This document shows positions 1 to 11,440 of a stretch of DNA of 64,000 nucleotides, piece after piece; within the stretch, counting starts at the first letter, position 1, and the number at the start of each line of letters is the position of its first letter. The notes under the pieces were generated by a model. It saw only the letters and a list, made by a program, of their open reading frames with translations, was not told the DNA's origin and did no database searches. The position numbers and the translations under genes are program-made. The DNA comes from Delphinus delphis. Its lineage: Eukaryota > Chordata > Mammalia > Artiodactyla > Delphinidae. Location: NCBI RefSeq assembly GCF_949987515.2, contig NC_082703.1, forward strand, positions 7,898,680 through 7,962,679. Reading direction: 5' to 3'.

Positions 1-332
1 CTGTGTGATGTGCTGTCAAGCCAGATTGGTTAAGCTGCACAGAAGGAAATCTCCTGTCTGGATACTATTCTTGAATAAGGAGCATCTCATAGGGACTCCA
101 CTTGTCTCACAGCATACCGGCAATGTCTAGGATTCATTTTTCTCTCTCTTCCTTTAGAATAATTCACCAGAGAAACCCTTCTGGACGATGCAGAGAATCA
201 AGCTCCACAGAAGTTGCTAAAACTCATTTTTTAAAAAATTTTCCCTATTGAGCAAATAATTTGTTTTTCAGGTGAAGAATCTGCACAATAGAAAACTGTC
301 CTGCAACTAGGTAGGTTCCTGCATTTGTCAAG
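1..332. other. Unlabelled flank, no gene seen
   Basis: Mixed-composition sequence without a convincing open frame, RNA gene or repeat that I recognise. It ends at the left target-site duplication of the first CHR SINE. Confidence 0.5.
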
Positions 333-344
333 AATGGCCTTCCA

Positions 345-560
345 GGGCTTCCCTGGTGGCGCAGTGGTTGAGAGTCCGCCTGCCGATGCAGGGGACACGG
401 GTTCGTGCCCCTGTCCGGGAAGATCCCACATGCCGCAGAGCGGCTGGGCCCGTGAGCCATGGCCGCTGAGCCTGTGCGTCCAGAGCCTGTGCTCTGCAAT
501 GGGAGAGGCCACAACGGTGACAGGCCCACGTACCGCAAAAAAAAAAAAAAAAAAAAAAAA
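345..560 (+). mobile_element. CHR-type tRNA-derived SINE, short form
   Basis: The copy begins with the tRNA-Glu-like head (GGGCTTCCCTGG), has an A box near the start (TGGCGCAGTGG) and a B box (GGTTCGTGCCC), and ends in an A tail of about 24 bases. It is bounded by a 12-bp duplication, AATGGCCTTCCA, at 333-344 and 559-570, so both ends are certain. SINEs of this class are made by RNA polymerase III and copied by L1 machinery; they encode no protein. Reading frames on both strands here are artefacts of the repeat. Confidence 0.95.
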
Positions 561-841
561 TGGCCTTCCATAGTCTGCAGTGATTTGCTTGGGTGGGAGC
601 AGAAATATAGTTAACATGTTCCAGTATAAAGGCAGCTTAAAGATTCAAGAGAAACAAATAGTTATCAAATGACTTTAATAAGAGATGTTCATGGAAAAGC
701 TAGAATCAACATTATTTTTCAGTTCAATGACCTAGTTCACTATGGTGATTATCAAAAAGCTACCTTAGTAGGTGCTGAATAAAGACAAATATTTTTTTGT
801 TTGTCTTATTCTTTTTTATTTTTTTTATTTTTCTTGTTCTT

Positions 842-1175
842 TTTTAAAAAATTAATTTATTTATTTTTGTCTGTGTTGGGTCTTCATTGCTGCACACGAG
901 CTTTCTCTAGTTGTGGTGAGCAGGGGCTACTGTTCATTGCGGTACGCAGGCTTCTCGTTGTGGTGGCTTCCCTTGTTGTGGAGCATGGGCTCTAGGCGTG
1001 CTGGCTTCAGTAGTGTGGCACATGGCCTCAGCAGTTGTGGCACGCAGGCTCAGTAGTTGTGGCACACGGGCTTAGTCGCTCCGCGGCATGTGGGATCTTC
1101 CCAGACCAGGGATAGAGCTCATGTCCCCTGCATTGGCAGGTGGATTCTTAACCACTGCACCACCAGGGAAGTCCA
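842..1175 (-). mobile_element. CHR-type SINE, long form
   Basis: The tRNA-like head lies at the right end (CCAGGGAAGTCC read on the plus strand) and the A-rich tail at the left. The middle repeats a short GTGGCACACGGGCT-like module several times, so this copy is about 330 bp rather than 200. A 16-bp duplication with one mismatch flanks it at 826-841 and 1176-1191. The long form is the older or less processed version of the same tRNA-Glu SINE group. Confidence 0.9.
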
Positions 1176-1242
1176 TATTTTTCTTATTCTTAATAAGATT
1201 CTTCATCTTCTTTTTCTTAATATGAGTGATCTATGATGATCT

Positions 1243-1363
1243 TTTATTTATTTATTATTTGCCACGTGGCATGTGGGATCTTAGTTGCCCAACCAGGGAT
1301 TGAACCCACGCCCCTTGCCTTGGAAGCATGGTGTCTTAACTACTGGACCACCAGGGAGATCCC
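1243..1363 (-). mobile_element. Short tRNA-Glu SINE (CHR/Bov-tA-like)
   Basis: About 120 bp, minus orientation. The head is CTCCCTGGTGGTCCAGTAG when reverse complemented, a B-box-like GGTTCAATCCC follows, and the body ends after the sequence resembling ATCCCACATGCCACG with a TAAA-rich tail. It lacks the second half seen in the 200-bp CHR copies. It lies 67 bp from the long SINE on the same strand. I saw no clean duplication. Confidence 0.8.
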
Positions 1364-3427
1364 ATAAGACAAAAATATTTTTGCCGACATATTAATGAAT
1401 GATGAATCTTGATGAAACCAAAAACATAGTAGAGGTTATGGCTTCTCTTGAAGTAAAGAACACAAAGTGGGGAGAGGGGAAGTTAGAAAAAAATGCATAT
1501 GGTCCTGACCTGTCAGTGAAACTTAACTAAATGTGGAAAGTTAGGAAAATGGAAATAATGTAATGAAGAATTTTCCCTTCTGGTAGTAGGAGATTTTGTT
1601 GCAAACCAAACGTCTGTCTAATAAAAACTAGAAAAACCGGGCAAGTTTTAAAAATTGTGTTTGAAGGCTTTATGGCATTACCATGACAGCCAGGACCTGA
1701 AGGCATGGGCTTCCGGAGAAAAGCCATTTTCTTCTCATTTCTTTCGGGCATTTATCAGGGATCCAGGACAAAAAGACAAAGAAGCTAAGGAAATATCAGT
1801 GGGTAAGAGGTTAGGAAACTTAGCAGAACTTTGGGAAGTCTCATGGAAACAGAGTAACAGAAATATATTTCAGAGCCTACCAATTTGTGGAAGGGCTGGT
1901 AAATATCACAGACTGCTAGCTAAGACCCAGAACACCTGAACAGACCAAGTATCACAAATTCTAAAACATTAACTTGAAAAAGCACAGTCCTAAACTCAAA
2001 CTGCCTGCCCCAAAACAAAAGTAAGTCTTCTCTGGAGAAGGACGACCCGAGCCAGAGTCTCAAGACATCCACACAGTTTTTCATAATGATGTCTGGCATT
2101 CAGTCAAAAATTATTAGACATGCCGGGAGTAAGTGCCAAATGACTGAAAGCAAGGTCAGAAAATATTCAATACAAGCAGGTTCTTAGGTGATCCAGATAG
2201 TATAGTTACCAGGTGTGAGATATAAAATAGCTGTTACTAATATGTTCAAGATAATAGGAAACAAGTTGGAGATTTCACCAGAAAACTAGAATCTGTAAGA
2301 GGAGTCACATAGAAATTCTAGATCTGAAAAACAAATAACATTTAGAACTTAATAAATGTGTTTAAAATAGATTAGACCCAGCAGAAGAAGAGTGAACTCA
2401 AGATAGAACAAGAAAAGGACCTAGAAAAAAAAAAGAATGTAAAAGATACTTGTGACACAATGAAAAGCTTTGGTAAATGTGTAATCAGAGAGGAAAGCAG
2501 GGAGAAAGCAATTTATCAACCAAGATTTTTTCAAAACTGATTTTTAAAAAATCACGCCACTAAAGCAAAAAACTCTTTACTCTCCCCAAGTGGGTTAATT
2601 TTAAAAAGCCACACCTGGTCATAGTGTAGTAAAATTCCTGAAGGGCAAAGACAAAGGGGAAAATTTTTTAAGCAGCTAAGGCAAAAAGATATATATCCTT
2701 TGCAGAAGCAAAGCAATGGAAAGGAGTGTTTTTATAAGGATGGAGGAAAAAATAACTATCAACATAGAATTCTATATCCAGTAAAAGTATAAAAATATAC
2801 TTAAAGAATGAATACCCCAAAAAAATTTTCAAATAACCAGAAGTCAAAACCAGGTGATGTTTTTCACCAGTAGACTTGCATGAAAAGAACCTATTATAGT
2901 GACCACTTCAGGCCAGAGGAAAACAGTCCCAAATGAAAATGTGAAAATGCAGGAAAAATGAAGAGCAGCTGGAAGAGTAAATATGTGAATAAATATACAT
3001 AAATACTGATTTTATGAGATCAGTCTTTGGGGTAGAATATAGGTGAAATACAAAACATGACAAAATTGCACAAAAGTTAAGAAGAGCAAAGAATTAAGTG
3101 TTCCTAGGTTCCTGCCTCATCTGGAAAATGGTAAATATTCCAACTTATACCAGATTAAATAAGCCATGCATTCATTCTGTCATCTCTACAATAACACAAA
3201 ATGAAGAATTAAAAACATAACTTGCAAACTAATAGAGTGGGAACATTGAATCATAAAAAGAATACTAATTGATCCAAAAAAAAGATGAAAAGGAGAGGAA
3301 AGGAATAGGATGGGTGGGATAAAAGAAAACAGATAAAATGGTAGATTTAAAACCAAATTCATCAGTAATTAAATTTAAATAGAATGAGTATCCAATTTAA
3401 AAACTACAATTACCAAGCTAGATTCTT

Positions 3428-3628
3428 TTTTTTTTTGCGGTACGCGGGCCTCTCACTGTTGTGGCCTCTCCCGCTGCGGAGCACAGGCTCCGGACGCGCA
3501 GGCCCAGCGGCCATGGCTCACGGGCCCAGCCGCTCCGCGGCATGTGGGATCTTCCCGGACCGGGGCACGAACCCGTGTCCCCTGCATCGGCAGGCGGACT
3601 CTCAACCACTGCGCCACCAGGGAAGCCC
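3428..3628 (-). mobile_element. CHR-type SINE, short form, nested in an old L1
   Basis: Minus-strand copy with intact B box (GGGCACGAACCC on the plus strand) and many CpGs still present, so it is fairly young. A perfect 15-bp duplication, CCAAGCTAGATTCTT, lies at 3413-3427 and 3629-3643. It splits the older plus-strand L1 between its ORF1 and ORF2 remnants. Confidence 0.95.
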
Positions 3629-3688
3629 CCAAGCTAGATTCTTAAATACATTCAAGCATATGTTACCTATCAGAGACACACTTTAAAT

Positions 3689-3736
3689 TAAAAAAAAAAA
3701 TATATATATATATATGTATATATACACACACACAGA
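3689..3736. repeat. A-run and (TA)n(CA)n microsatellite
   Basis: Ten or so adenines run into TA dinucleotides, then CA dinucleotides. It lies inside the ORF2 remnant of the old L1. Confidence 0.85.
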
Positions 3737-3984
3737 GAAAGATTATAACAGTAACCAAAAGATAACTAGAGCAGATCAATAGTATAAAAAAGTAGACTTT
3801 AAAGCAAGGGGTGTTACTAGAGATAATGAATGAAATTAATGATGAAAGTGGCAATTCACCCAGAGGCTAGATTTTTTTATGAAGATAGAATAGTTGATTG
3901 AGTTTTGAGTTCCTGTCAAGTTTTTTCAAGAGTTCACAAAGTTATAATTTATTAAACATTTGTTTCTATAATTATCAGTTCATA

Positions 3985-4120
3985 ATTTGTCTCACTAAGG
4001 ATAGAAATTCTATTCATTATTGTATACTGAAGATCTAGCATAGAGCTGAGCACAGAGTAGGAACTCAATAAGTAACTTTTAATTGAATAAATGGGTGGAT
4101 GGGATTGATGGGTGGATGGT
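3985..4120 (+). mobile_element. L2 3' end
   Basis: The text follows the L2 3' terminus: a stretch like AAGGATAGAAATTCTATTC, then AGCATAGAGCTGAGCACAG, AGTAGGAACTCAATAAGTAA and an AATGAATG-like end that has turned into a GGATGGATGG-type repeat at 4092-4120. L2 is an ancient LINE present in all mammals. Confidence 0.6.
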
Positions 4121-5490
4121 CAGGTTGGGCCTCAGAAAAACATTATATATTGTCTACATGATAAATAAGAGTATACTGTTCCTAGACAATGACTACATAA
4201 TTGCAGATTTTTTTAACTCTAATTATAGATTTTAATAATGTAGTGAGGAAATACCGGGGAATCTGAGTTATAAAAATAAAACAATAGATTTAAGTAATTG
4301 TAACAACTTGACTTAATGAGTACGGCATGTTAGAAACTTTCTCAAACCTGATTAAACTTCCCCCCTCACCTTCTATTTATTTCATTTTCCACTAGTTCTT
4401 TGTATACACCTTTTCAGCATCTTCATGGGAAAACAGGTTGTTAGTAGGAAAAGTGCAGGAAATCCTGGGTCCTCTAGCCAAATGCCATCAATTTCCTCTA
4501 ACAGTTACTTAAATTTATTGGTTCTATGGGATATTTTAAATTATTTTCTCACTGCCAGCTGCTTCCCTCTTATCTCTTATACTGTTTAGACCTCGGTTAT
4601 TTAGCTAATGAGGTAGTCAAACACAAATGGTATATAGAATTAAGATTCTCTTTCAGTAGGAATCACAGCTTCCTATTTCAATCATTACCTAGGTTTTACT
4701 GTTGATCGTGTTCCTAATTCTTCTTGACCCATCTTGGCCCATGTCACCAAACCAAGTTGTTACAAAGAAAGAAAATCAAGACATTCGTTAAGGAAATCCA
4801 TCCTGATAATGCTGTGTTCTCTAGAACATTTGAAATCTCTAAGCATCTGCTCAGTTTTAGTTTTTGCACAGAAAAGTACCTGCTTCGTAGTCATAAATAC
4901 ACTGCACATTCCTGCAGACCTATAATTGAGCTAGTTTGGTTTCCCTGGCAACCACCACGATTAATTAGAATACTTGAGCATGGTAAGTTTATAGATGCAG
5001 AAAATATTTCATGTATAAATAGTGCAATCTGTTTATGCTCAAAGGAATTTTCCCCTTCAGTTGAGAAATGGGTTTTTTAAAATTCTTTTTGTGTGGATTA
5101 ATCACATTTTCTTCCTCATAAACTCTGTAAGTAATATTCAGAGATTAATGTTGATTGAACTTCTTCAGCCAGTGCTGGTACTTGTTGGGTGTTTTTTGGC
5201 CTGAGTCCTGGGCCCCTGCTGAGTGAGGCATGATTGTGTCCACAGTGCACTTAGTGACAAAGCTGATGAAAGCATCCTCTGGGTCCCATCGACATCCCTG
5301 TTCTTTTCATAAATTAGTTTTTGGTACAAACAGTTGAGTGTAAGAATGCATGTGTTAAAATTGGTTTCTCCCTATGATAAACCTTTCACAAAACCAAAAG
5401 AAGTTCATCCATCTGTTAAAAAAAAAAAAAAATCCTCCAGGCAATTAATATTTGGTTCACATTAGAAAGTAAGATACAGAAGCTTTCATT
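4121..5490. other. Unlabelled AT-rich stretch
   Basis: No repeat family recognised with confidence. A 118-codon plus-strand frame at 4724-5080 has no motif, signal or repeat I can identify, and its overlapping shadow frames make chance likely. An A run lies at about 5420-5434. Confidence 0.4.
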
Positions 5491-5499
5491 TATTAAATA

Positions 5500-5712
5500 T
5501 TTCCTTAATGAGTCAGTTATTTATCCCAGTGTACCATACAGGCTATTTTATTTAATCTTTGCAGTAATCCTGTGAGACTGAGACTGTGAACTTCATTTAG
5601 AGATATGCAAGCAGAGGCCTTAGTAAGTCAAGCAAATCACTCAGAGTCACTTACGCATTAGCAAGAAGTTTGGTGTTTGAACCTGTGGAGGTTCATCTAA
5701 ATCAAAAGCCTA
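5500..5712 (-). mobile_element. MIR SINE, minus orientation
   Basis: Follows the reverse complement of MIR: TTTATTTAATCTTTGCAGTAATCCTGTGAG, then an AAGTCAAGCAAATCACTCAG block matching the MIR segment before TCACACAGCTAG, ending near TTTGAACCTG. Old and diverged. A CHR SINE inserted at its right end. Confidence 0.6.
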
Positions 5713-5713
5713 T

Positions 5714-5923
5714 GGGCTTCCCTGGTGGCGCAGTGGTTGAGAGTCTGCCTGCCGATGCAAGGGACGCGGGTTCGTGCCCCGGTCTGGGAAGATCCCACAT
5801 GCCGCAGAACGGCTGGACCCGTGAGCCATGGCCGCTGAACCTGCGCGTGCGGAGCCTGTGCTCCGCGATGGGAGAGGCCACAACAGTGAGAGGCCCGCGT
5901 ACTGCAAATAAATAAATAAATAA
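5714..5923 (+). mobile_element. CHR-type SINE, short form
   Basis: Full 200-bp short form with A and B boxes and an AAAT-type tail. The duplication AAAAGCCTA is at 5704-5712 and 5924-5932. Several CpG sites have decayed to TG or CA (for example GTCTGCCTGCCGATGCAAG), so it is somewhat older than the copy at 55534. Confidence 0.95.
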
Positions 5924-5932
5924 AAAAGCCTA

Positions 5933-6774
5933 GGCATTCGTACCTCTGTGCTGACTACCACCACTTTTCCTCTGGAGTGGCAATGGAAGAAGGAATAAGA
6001 GAGATTCTGACTTTACATCAAAATAGGACACCCTGGCTCTTGGTTTACACAGAATCCATCTCCACCCTTCTTCTGAAAGGATGTGGAGTACATGTGTGAT
6101 GTGTCAACATTTCCTTTTCCTGAGACATACCTGACCCCAAACTGACTTTTCTTAACCAGCTAACTTAAAATCCAGTTAAACTGGATTTTAAGTTGGCTCT
6201 CAAGCAATATTTTTCAGCATGTGTGAGTAAATCTTGTCCATCCACATGGCAGTGAGTAGAGTGGAAAACGCACTGAGCTGGTGGTAAGGAGTTCTTTCCC
6301 CAACCAGCTGTTTATTTTAGGAAAGTACATTTTTCCAATGTTAAAAAAAAAAAAAAGATAACATCAGCTATTACCACTTAGAATTTTAGAGCTGGAAGAG
6401 GCTCTAGGAATTTCTCTTAGAGGTAACAGTATAAACTCCCCTCCATTCAGTCTGCCTAGAAAATACTCCCTAGGGTTCTCCCATTTCCTTCCAAGCTTAT
6501 AGGCACAGTGCTACCTGGGGAAATTCTTCCTTCTCCTGCCTTGGCTAAGTTCAGTGCAACCCTAAGAAACAATGGGGATTCTGAGCTATTGTTTCAATAA
6601 TTTACATATTGGAACTAGCACAAAGACACTAGGAATGGTTAATCAACAGTCCTATCTCTGATCACTTTTCCATTTCACCATTTTCCTCTTGTGTTAATAA
6701 TAATTTTACTATTTATCATATAATATCTAATTTAAAGATCTAGTTCATTTTATTAAATTCCAATATATGTTATT
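5933..6774. other. Unlabelled stretch containing a palindrome
   Basis: Mostly unique-looking sequence with an A run at about 6342-6356. The segment around 6380-6420 (TTAGAGCTGGAAGAGGCTC) resembles a motif shared by several ancient mammalian repeats, but I cannot assign it. The notable part is the inverted repeat at 6162-6194. Confidence 0.45.
6162..6194. repeat. Near-perfect palindrome, 16-bp arms, 1-nt spacer
   Basis: Left arm AACTTAAAATCCAGTT (6162-6177) is the exact reverse complement of the right arm AACTGGATTTTAAGTT (6179-6194), separated by a single A. Beyond one mismatch, AGC on the left pairs with GCT on the right, extending the symmetry. It can fold as a cruciform. A 1-nt loop argues against a microRNA precursor. 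Confidence 0.9.
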
Positions 6775-6790
6775 CTGAGACCTCCTGAAT

Positions 6791-7068
6791 ATTTTTTAAA
6801 TTAATTTTTATGGGAGTATAGTTGATTTACAATGTTGTGTTAGTTTTTGCTGTACAGCAAAGTGAATCAGCTATACGTATACATGTATCCCCTCTTTTTT
6901 GGATTTCCTTCCCATTTAGGTCACCTCAGTTCCCTGTGCTATAGAGTAGGTTCTCATTAGTTATCTATTTTATACATAGTAGTGTATATGTGTCAATCCC
7001 AATCTCCCAATTCATCCCACCCCTCCTTCCCCCCCTTGGTAGCTATGTGTTTGTTCTCTGTGTCTGTA
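6791..7068 (-). mobile_element. L1 3' UTR fragment, 5'-truncated
   Basis: Reads on the plus strand as the reverse complement of an L1 3' end: TAGTTGATTTACAATGTTGTG, then CAGTTCCCTGTGCTATAGAG and a pyrimidine-rich block. It is flanked by CTGAGACCTCCTGAAT at 6775-6790 and 7069-7084 (one mismatch). Only 3' UTR is present, with no ORF2. Confidence 0.9.
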
Positions 7069-7219
7069 CTGAGACCTCCTTAATCTTAAATGGGATTCAG
7101 GATAACTAGTTTTTACCAGAAACTTGACAGAACTTCCTTTTATGTAAGCTAGTCTCAGTTGTAACTATACATTTCCTACTATTATATTTTAAACTAGGAA
7201 ATGCATTCACAACATTTTA

Positions 7220-7659
7220 TTTTATTTTTTATTGACACTAAGTTTATGTTTTTAATTGAGGCATAATTGACTTACAACATTATGTTAGTTTCAGGTGTAC
7301 AACATAATAATTTGATATTTGTACACAGTGTGAAATGACCACCATAAGTCTAGTTAACATTTGTCACCATACATAGTTCGAAAAAAATGTTTTGCTTGTG
7401 ATGAGATCTTTTAAAATCTAAGTAACTTTCAAATATGCAATAATACCATATTATTAACTATAGCCAAATATGCTGTACTATATGGCCACGTGACTTTTTA
7501 TTTTATAATTGGAAGTTTGTACCTTTTGACCCCCTTCATCCATTTTGCCCGCCTGAAACCCCCTGTCCCTGGCAACCACCAATCTGGTTCTCTATGAGCT
7601 TGGTTTTGGGTTTTTTGTTTTTAGAGATTCCATATGTAAGTGAGATCATACAGTATTTA
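7220..7659 (-). mobile_element. L1 3' end, older subfamily, 5'-truncated
   Basis: Minus-strand L1 3' UTR of a different subfamily (TAATTGAGGCATAATTGAC and TTTCAGGTGTACAACATAA on the plus strand), reaching the block before GATTCCATATGTAAGTGAG, where ORF2 would end. A perfect 13-bp duplication, TCACAACATTTTA, lies at 7207-7219 and 7660-7672. Confidence 0.88.
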
Positions 7660-7880
7660 TCACAACATTTTAGACACTAACTTAACTGCTCCAACATTGT
7701 TGGTATTTCTTGTCTTGACATTAGATTATGTTTCTAGTATAGACAGATGCTCACTTTTAAGGTTATCATCTAAATTGACTTTTGCTAAAAACATAGAAAG
7801 TTGTGAAGGTTGTTCTCATTAAATATTGCCAGCACCCAGCATCTGTACGGTGCACAGAATATCTAGCCTGTTTGTCCCCT

Positions 7881-7945
7881 CCCTTCTTTCTTCCTTCCTT
7901 CCTTCCTTCCTTCCTTCCTTCCTTCCTTCCTTCCTTCTTTCCTTC
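7881..7945. repeat. (TTCC)n microsatellite
   Basis: More than ten TTCC units with minor interruptions. It ends in TTCAACAGATGTTTGTTGG, similar to the L2/MIR 3' end in reverse, suggesting growth from an old repeat tail. The short plus-strand frame reading FLPS repeats here is an artefact. Confidence 0.9.
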
Positions 7946-8469
7946 AACAGATGTTTGTTGGATTGAAATACCAACATTTAAAAGAATACACTAAAAGTGT
8001 TTATTTCTAGGAAATTTAGAAGCATATTTGAGGAATTAACCGGATGAATTAATGTAACCAATGTGGTTTTGCTCAACAAGATGGGGCTTTAGTTTGCTTC
8101 AACAAATTATATTCATAAAAAAGTTAATCCTTTGGACATTTGAAAGATTATGGGTTATTAAGATGGTTCTGAGAAAACAGTTTAAAAAATTGTAAAGACC
8201 AACCCTGATTCTTTCTGTGATTCATCCAACTAAGATTACGTCTATGACAATTGCGTCAGGCACAATGTGGAGAGAAAATGGTCATCTTCCATGGAATCAA
8301 CCTTAGCCGTTAAGGACATCCTCAGATCATAAACATCTACACTCACTCATTACCTAAAAAAATTTTAACTATATTTTCAAAAATGACAAAAAATAATACT
8401 GGCTAAAAGCTCTATAAAGAATTTGGCATATTATTTATCACTTCTTATGTCAAATGCGAATGAAACAAA

Positions 8470-8596
8470 TGACTATGTATAAAATAAAAAAGCCACAAGG
8501 ATATATTGTACAGCACAGGGAAAATAACCAATATTTCATAACTTTAAATAGAGTATAATCTTTAAAAATATTGAATCACTACGGTGTACATTGACT
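8470..8596 (+). mobile_element. L1 3' UTR fragment
   Basis: CACAAGGATATATTGTACAG and CAGGGAAAATAACCAATATTT followed by TTGAATCACTACGGTGTACA match the plus-strand L1 3' UTR (the stretch seen reversed at 9770-9870). No duplication seen; both ends are eroded. Confidence 0.6.
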
Positions 8597-9676
8597 ATTC
8601 TCTCTTATTTGTGTTTTTGTAATTTTAAACGATACCCCTTAATTCTTTTAGCCTATGCTTTGGTAGACATATGTCCATTTTATCCATGCACTTTGCTTTT
8701 TTATAGATATGTTATTATATCACCTTGTGCCTTGTCTTTCTATACCTAAGACTCTTCACCATCTATCTCCCTTCACACGGCAACCCCCAGACCTATGAAC
8801 TCTTGTCAAATTTCATCAGATTTCTTCATATCGTGAATCTATAGTTTTTGACCCCAGAAAAAGGACTAATTTCACTCATGGTTCAAGGAATGAATCCCAT
8901 AGAAGTGCTTATCAGCAGGTCCAAGGCAGGCTCCAGGTAGATAAAAACCGGTCCTGACAATCTAAAAGTCCTACTTAATGAGAAGCAGGATTTACCAAAG
9001 AGTAGCAATCCTTCTTCATCAAATAGGTGGCGGAACTGTGGCTCTAGGGCAACACAAGTTCTCTTGGGCTCAATAGCCTCCAAATATACAACAGAATGAT
9101 ATTTGTCCCCTCTGGTGTCATTAGTCTTGTTTTGTTTTCCAATAGTTTCCCAAACAGTACCTCAAATGTACCCAAAGATCATTCATTTGGTTATAAGCAT
9201 CACATGACATATGCCCTTACGTACCCTGGCTCCCAGCTGTCACATCCATGAAGTGTCCCTGCCACAAGTGCTCAGACTGACTGTCATGAGAATCCCAATA
9301 CATGAGACAGGCGTACAGCCTTCAGGGGTCCCAAAGCTGCCATTTCTCAGGAGCCAAAACAGAGCTGGGTTCTGTGTAGAAAGCAGAGGGAGCATCTTCC
9401 TTTCTAGCTCTGAGCTACATTTTGTCACCTGGTACCTAAATCAGCTTTGCTTAAGAATAGAGACCCAACATGTTCTCATAAATAGTGTTACAATTAACAG
9501 ACCTTGTCTCTTAATCATGGAGCTCCCAACCCAGTCCAATGGACCAGAAAGAGAATTGGAGTTAAATGTAAGTTTTTCTCCTTATCCTTCAGCTTACATT
9601 AATAAGTGTCTCCCCAAAAGCATGATCTCCCCCAGATACCAATTTTCTGTCTCTCCTTTTGGATCAGAATTCTTAG
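8597..9676. other. Unlabelled sequence with a 170-codon chance frame
   Basis: I recognise no repeat here. The plus-strand frame 9211-9723 is long for chance (170 codons), but its start has a weak context, its C-terminal codons lie inside the L1 at 9694 onward, and it shows no domain, signal peptide or splice signals I can defend. It is listed as sequence, not as a gene. Confidence 0.4.
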
Positions 9677-9693
9677 ATATCACTATTGTAGCA

Positions 9694-10551
9694 TATCTTT
9701 TTTTTAAATTCAAGTATAGTTGATTAACAATGTTGTGTTAATTACTGCGGTACAGGAAAGTGATTCAGTTAAACATATATATACATACACATTCTTTTTT
9801 AAATATTCTTTTCCATTATGGTTTATCATAGGATATCGAATATAGTTCCCTGTGCTATACAGTAGGACCTTGTCGTTTATCCATCCTATGCATATAAAAG
9901 CTTACATCTGCTAACCCCAGCCTCCAACTCCATCCCTCCCCCAATCCCCAACCCCTCCCCCTTGGCAACCACCAGTCTGTTCTCTATGTCCGTGATTGTT
10001 TCTGTTTCATAGATAGGTTCATTTGCATAATATTTTAGATTCCACATATAAGTGACATCATGTGACATTTGTCTTTCACTTTCTGACTTACTTCACTTAG
10101 TATGAGAATCTCTAGTTGCATCCATGTTGCTGCAAATGGCATTATTTTGTTCTTTTTTATGGCTGAGTTATATTCCATTGTACATATGTACCACATCTTC
10201 CTTATCCATTCTGTCGATGGACTTTTAGGTTGTTTCCATGTCTTGGCTATTGTAAATAGTGCTGCTATGAACATAGGGGTGCATGTATTTTTTTAATTCT
10301 AGTTTTGTCTGGATATATGCCTAAGAGTGAGATTGCTGGATTCCATTTTTAGTTTTCTGAGGAACCTCCATACTGTTTTCCACAGTGGCTGCACCAACTT
10401 ACATTCCCACCAGCAGTGTAGGAGGGTTCTCTTTTCTCCACACACTCTCCAGCATTTATTTGTAGACGTTTTAATGATGGCCATTCTGACCAGTGTGAGG
10501 TGGTATCCCATTGTAGTTTTGATTTGCACTTCTCTAATAATTAGCTATTAA
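9694..10551 (-). mobile_element. L1, 5'-truncated, 3' UTR plus ORF2 C-terminus
   Basis: On the minus strand it encodes the last part of L1 ORF2 (frames ending in [20 protein letters not shown] and [16 protein letters not shown], the Cys-rich C-terminal region) and then the 3' UTR. The frames are broken by shifts. A 17-bp duplication (ATATCACTATTGTAGCA, one mismatch) lies at 9677-9693 and 10552-10568. Confidence 0.93.
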
Positions 10552-10568
10552 ATATCACTATTTTAGCA

Positions 10569-11440
10569 GAGTCTTGGTTTGGGGGAAATCTACAATAACT
10601 GAGCCTCTTAGTTATACAGAAAAGAAAATTAAACTTCCATATTTGAAAAAGCAGGACATTTTCATGGAGCTTTTAAGCAACACATTTTTCAGTGCCTACT
10701 AATCTAGAATTCAAGAAAAAAATCAGAATCTAGAACAGGGTCACCTTGCAGAACAGGATCACCATGGAGAATTCTTTGAATCCTGAAGGTTCCATTTTTT
10801 GAACTGAGTTTAAGATACTATGAGCAGGATCTACTTCCTGTAAAGAAGAAGAGAGAGAGGAGCTAAGTCACAACACTGGGCTGGGCTCCAGCCACTGAAG
10901 GGAACCAGCATACAAGCCTGGAGCCAGGAGAGAAACCCAGGCACAGAGACTGGACTCCTCCCCTGGGGAAGAGTGGGAGGGGCCATCCCTGGAAAGGGTC
11001 TACCCAGGCTCAGCATTCATTGACTCACACTTAAGACTGCAGATTTCTGATCCTCCTCTGTGACTATTGGTCCTTAAGCAAGGACTGACCCTCCAGCTGT
11101 GTCATACCCTCTTTGACATGTAGCAATCAGAATTGAACTTGTAATCACAGGTGAGGAGAAGCCCTCGCCAATACCCAGATGGTATTGTATAAAGACAGCA
11201 GTATTTGCTTTTAGGTTTTCAGCATGCCTCATGGTTGGACTGTGCCTCTGCTGGCCTGTAAATTGATACTTTCATTCCAAAGTCATTGGTTCTGTAACAC
11301 CTCAGAGTGACCCTCAGCTGGAGGTCTGATACTGCTTTTGACGGGTTCCGAGGTATTTACTGGATATTAAGTATTAAATTAGTAATAAAATAATACTAAT
11401 ATAATCTTAAAATTAGTAATAATAAAATAATGGTAAAGTT
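10569..11440. other. Unlabelled stretch
   Basis: No recognised repeat or gene. The part 10840-11030 is richer in G+C than its surroundings but has no CpG cluster. An AT-rich AATAATAATA-like run occupies 11385-11440. Confidence 0.4.

Larger units (their letters stand above)
1640..3870 (+). mobile_element. Old L1 (L1M/HAL1-like) with ORF1 and the start of ORF2
   Basis: The plus strand shows decayed L1 ORF1 sequence: the coiled-coil and RRM coding part between about 2080 and 2480, and the C-terminal part between about 2640 and 2900, where the ATTCTATATCCAG motif is typical of mammalian L1 ORF1. From about 3640 the text resembles the endonuclease part of ORF2 (GAGACACACTTTAAAT, then AGACTTTAAAGCAAGGGG). 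All frames are broken by stops. The left edge is uncertain. A CHR SINE (3428-3628) inserted into it later. HAL1, an ORF1-only L1 relative, is the alternative name for the first part. Confidence 0.65.

Noticed and set aside
325..573. Plus and minus open frames over the CHR SINE, and similar ones over the SINEs at 3428, 5714, 12062, 21440, 32907, 39490, 55534 and 59396
   Set aside because: The same peptide-like text recurs at each SINE on both strands because the repeat is GC-rich with few stops. It is not coding.
4724..5080. 118-codon frame
   Set aside because: No recognisable motif; a second overlapping frame exists. Treated as chance.
6162..6194. Palindrome as a microRNA precursor or rho-independent terminator
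   Set aside because: A 1-nt loop and perfect pairing do not suit a microRNA, and the terminator idea does not apply to a mammalian genome.
9211..9723. 170-codon plus-strand frame
   Set aside because: Its end lies in a reversed L1, the start context is weak, no domain or splice structure is visible, and shadow frames occur. Not supported as a gene.
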